From Serilophus lunatus (Eukaryota; Chordata; Aves; Passeriformes; Eurylaimidae), in the NCBI GenBank assembly GCA_013399895.1, contig VXBA01006569.1, forward strand, positions 496,001-560,000: a stretch of 64,000 nucleotides of DNA, written 5' to 3'. This document shows, in pieces, positions 60,854 through 64,000 of the stretch; position 1 is the stretch's first letter, and each line of letters starts with the position of its first letter. The translations under genes and the position numbers were made by a program. Below the pieces are notes generated by a model, which saw nothing but the letters and a program-made list of their open reading frames with translations, did not search any database and was not told the DNA's origin.

Positions 60854-60880
60854 AGCAGAGCAGAGCAGAGCAGAGCCGAG
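60854..60880 (+). repeat. Short (AGAGC)n pentanucleotide repeat
   Basis: About five tandem copies of AGCAG/AGAGC-type units, the last with a G-to-C change (GAGCCGAG), lie inside the CpG-rich patch. Confidence 0.85.
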
Positions 60881-60889
60881 CATAAGAAG

Positions 60890-60912
60890 CACCGCGCCGA
60901 AAAGACGCGGTG
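60890..60912 (+). repeat. Perfect 7-bp inverted repeat (hairpin)
   Basis: CACCGCG at 60890-60896 and CGCGGTG at 60906-60912 are reverse complements separated by 9 bases (CCGAAAAGA). It could form a GC-rich stem in RNA. No poly-U tract follows, so it is not a classical terminator. Confidence 0.7.
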
Positions 60913-63900
60913 TGATACAATTTTACTTCGGAGAAGCTTTTGGAAACACCGAGGCATGACTTGCAGAAGTGTGCAGTGCTAGTCTGAGCCACGTTCAGCA
61001 TTTCCACAATGGAATAAAATCATTTGTGGCAGCAACAGGTTTAAACACTCTTGCTAGCTTGACTTAAACCTGAGAGAACTACAATTTAGTAATTTGGCAG
61101 CTTACCAACTTGGTGGCACCATGTTAAACTCTCTGCTTAAATTCTAACCATCCATATTTTCATGCCACTTGACAAAATACAAAGCAATTGAGTTTATCAT
61201 TAATCTTTTTCACTGGTATAATGATGTCACATTTAGGGAAGCCTGGTATCCTTCCTCAGTGTCATCCTTCTCAGCTGAGAAAGAGTATTTTTAAGCAACA
61301 ACAACTTGTCTTAAGAGCACTTTTTCCTTTAAAACTATATAATACTGCAAAAGATTTAGAATAATTGGCTTTTTAAAAAAGTGGTTTCATTTCATTTATT
61401 CACTAAAAGGACGATCTTCCCTCCTGTCATTACACTTGCTACTTTAAATATTTAGTATTAGCATTGCTAATAAGCTCTTTCTGTAACTTTGGAAACTCCA
61501 AGGTATTACAATTTTGCAAGCAGAGAACTCTTAATTAAATAAGTAAAAGGCAAGTATGTAAGTAAATTCACAGGGAGAGAAACCATTCAGTTACTTATAA
61601 AAATCACAAGTCAGTTACTTTTAAGTGAAACTCATACATCTAGACAAAATTATACCATCCCCTCAGCCCCAGGTGCTTCTTGATCTCAAGTTGCTTTTTT
61701 TTTAATTCTCATCTCGTTTTCAATTAATTTTGCTCCCCCACTGGCATCTTCATCGTCAAGCTCTGAAAACTATCTAGCTCCTAACTTTAATTGATCTGGC
61801 TTTAAATTCTCTCCAAACACTACATCCAATAGCCTAGCTTCATCTAACACATTAAAGATTTATGCAGCACTATATATATTCACCATATTTTTGTTTGTAG
61901 CCAAGTCATTCCACAGAACCAAATCACACTGAAATTATAAAAGGGCTTTCCTCTCTTCCATTAATGCCTTTTCTCCAATCACAGTCAGTGCCTTTCCAGT
62001 GCTCCTTCAGTCTTTCGTCTTTCTTTTTAAATTTCCTACACTAGAACTGAATAGTCAGTATTTAAATACAAAAATAATCAAAAATTCAAAAAATTTAACA
62101 ACCATTATTAAATTATTAAACAATAATTTGATAATTATTAGATTATGAGTTAATTATTAAATAATATTTCAGTACAATAAATACAAAAATAAACATGAAG
62201 TACTAAGTACTTTAGTATTTCCTTTCAGTGAGACACCTAAAGATACCCTTCTAACTCATTATGTTACAAAGGCTCAAGTTGTTTCATTTTTCTGCAGCTC
62301 TTGGCACCTCTTTTAATTTGCTGGTTTTCTATACAGTTCTTCCTTCCATGTCAATTACATGTGAAATACATTTTGCTGAAAGGAATTCGGCTTAGCAAAT
62401 GAACCCAGACAGAGCTTCACAAATGACTACTCCAGTAATATTTATAATTTCTTACTTTATCCCCAAGAATTTTATACACATTGTATACACAGAAAACACT
62501 AATTTGTGAATCTTATTAGTAAAATACCCTGATTAAGGTTGACTTCATGCAATCACCATAAAACTTCACCAGACAACAGAGCTGGGATTCACTTTTCTTT
62601 GAAAAATGCATTATTTCATTAATTTCATGGTGTTTCTAATTTTTAATTTTTAATCTCCTGGGATGTTTCGATTTTGTGTGATTAACAGATTTAAAAACAC
62701 TTATTTAATTAACAGTCAACAGCAAAACAATACAGCCTGGAAATGTTGTCAGAGGATTTAAGTTTTGCAGCACAAATGAAATCTAGGGCTTTTCTATTTA
62801 CTTTGCTGCCAGTATTCCACTTCAGAGATATAACTCCAAGGTAGATGCGTCTACAGAAAATTTCTCTTCAGCCCATCTTCATTAGAGACAGTCTTGTGTC
62901 CCTCTGGCCAAGCATTACCCTCCCTGTATATTTAGCATGAATGGAAAGGGGGCTGAGGGAGCAGCACTCGGCACACAGAGGGATAGTGGAGAGACCTGCC
63001 TTTCCTCCCACAGCATCACCCCCCTTACAGCTTGCCTCACATTTCTTAGCCAGGTACCCTTCACTACTTGTGTGCTTCTGTTGTTACAAAGTCTCTGTGC
63101 TTTCTTATCAAACTCTCCTGAATACCTGACACTCTTTGGATGTCTCTAAGCAAAGAGACAAGCTCTGTTTAAGTTGTAGGCTTGCCTGGTGCACATATAT
63201 AATGTGTATCTAAAAAGGTGCATATAAAGAAATGTTCAATTTCCTCCAACCTTTGATCTACTGATGGTTGTAGTTGAAGATAATTCCATCACTGATCCCA
63301 CAAAACATGTTTTCTATTCTTCTGGACTGCTTCTTTGTAACACTTTTTCCTGAATTTCAAAACTGGGGCTCAAATGCTCACATGCACTCCTGTACACGAA
63401 CACTTCAGCAAGCAGCAGTTCCAGGTAGAAGCCTTCTGTGAGCTGGCCTTATGCAAGCCACAGTGTCTCATCTGCTCAGCAGATTTCCAAGTTAATTAAA
63501 AAAAAAAAAAAAGTTGATTTTGTTTGCTGTGGGGTTTTTTTTCCCCTAGAAATTTCCAAACTAAAACAAATCCATTTATTTCAAGATCATGCAGTTTGGA
63601 TGACAAACATAATTTTTTTTTTCACTTTTGCTTAATCTGCAATATATGCTGACTACTATATTATTCCAGGTGTAAGTATCATTACTTTGAAAAACAAATC
63701 AAATGCATCTTTTCTTGAAAGTATATTCCTCTAGTATTACTTTAAAGAAACGTTGTCAGGAAACACGCTTCACAGTATTAATCAAGGAACATTTTTTTGT
63801 TGTTGCTATTTCCTTTTGTGACTTCACGGAACTTAAGGATACTAAGAGGTCTTGCTTCCAGTAACTACTACATAACAGTTTTAACACAAGTCAATAAAAC

Positions 63901-64000
63901 ATAATAAGGTAGCAACCCTGTTTGCAGAAGCACATTTATTCTTGAAGTAATCCCTTTGAAAAGTTGACAATATCTGGTGATGTCTTTTTCAGTAACCATA

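Larger units (their letters stand above)
60640..60960. promoter_or_regulatory. CpG-rich patch in the 5' intron; possible alternative promoter or repeat remnant
   Basis: A GC- and CpG-rich segment stands out in an intron that is otherwise AT-rich and nearly free of CpG. I count about 13 CpG between 60700 and 60960, against very few in the kilobases around. It contains GCCCGCGGGCTCCCCGCCCC, a CAGAG pentamer repeat and a 7-bp hairpin. No TATA box or FRYL-like exon is evident. A local promoter, or a fragment of a GC-rich LTR, are both possible. Confidence 0.35.
57626..64000 (-). other. 5' FRYL intron (incomplete)
   Basis: More than 6.3 kb upstream of exon 1. It holds the polypurine tract at 58441, the CpG-rich patch at 60640-60960, a very AT-rich stretch at about 62040-62175 and a poly(A) run near 63495. 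I searched both ends of this stretch by eye for an exon ending in the expected VQAEKKIEVVMAEPL and found none. Confidence 0.8.

Noticed and set aside
60443..60892. 149-codon minus-strand frame through the CpG-rich patch
   Set aside because: Stops are depleted there because the DNA is GC-rich and repetitive; Leu/Cys-rich translation without a family match.
1..64000. Bacterial-type systems, CRISPR arrays, tRNA or rRNA genes
   Set aside because: No regularly spaced repeats, no tRNA-like A and B boxes noticed, and all long-range coding structure is that of one vertebrate gene.

Overview
The window is intronic and exonic DNA of a bird. It carries one protein-coding gene, FRYL (furry-like), transcribed on the minus strand. 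The avian call rests on several CR1 LINE fragments with the CR1 3' end, a TG...CA LTR of the type common in bird ERVL elements, an AT-rich background and short vertebrate introns. Nothing bacterial is present: no operon structure, no rRNA or tRNA that I could see, and no CRISPR array.

Layout: 43 constitutive coding exons can be placed to the base between 57625 (5'-most) and 87 (3'-most). All have GT-AG introns. All exon junction phases agree, and the exons sum to 6,276 bp, exactly 2,092 codons with no stop. Both ends of the gene lie outside the window. The start-codon exon (about 40 residues in the human protein as I remember it) is beyond 64000, and the C-terminal third is beyond position 1. 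One more candidate exon (39764-39808, 45 bp, phase 0/0, strong GTGAGT donor) lies in the 5.9-kb intron 36602-42472 and would add 15 residues in frame; it looks like an alternatively spliced microexon.

Introns: six CR1 pieces were recognised at about 11561, 15671, 23680, 32888, 46988 and 54376. One (54376-55084) keeps 193 codons open. An ERVL-like solo LTR (35476-36390) is flanked by the 5-bp duplication CTTGA; the only assembly gap (454 N, 35522-35975) lies inside it. A CpG-rich patch at about 60640-60960 stands out in the AT-rich 5' intron and could be an alternative promoter or a repeat remnant. Other introns of more than 300 bp not listed separately (185-720, 1329-2311, 2407-3096, 3288-3748, 3871-4755, 7464-7793, 16870-17610, 19417-20273, 20385-20900, 21062-21498, 27734-28147, 29446-30058, 31930-32638, 47522-48388, 48558-49012, 49094-49577, 51271-51719) hold no gene or repeat that I can recognise.

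Biology: furry-family proteins are very large helical-repeat scaffolds that work with NDR/LATS-type kinases and their MOB cofactors in cell morphogenesis, polarity and microtubule organisation. The window encodes the conserved N-terminal region, the middle repeats, and the variable Ser/Arg-rich segment before the C-terminal region. No second gene was found on either strand. No wholly new system was found; the observations most worth checking are the microexon, the CpG-rich patch and the tandem splice acceptor of the exon at 4756-4960.
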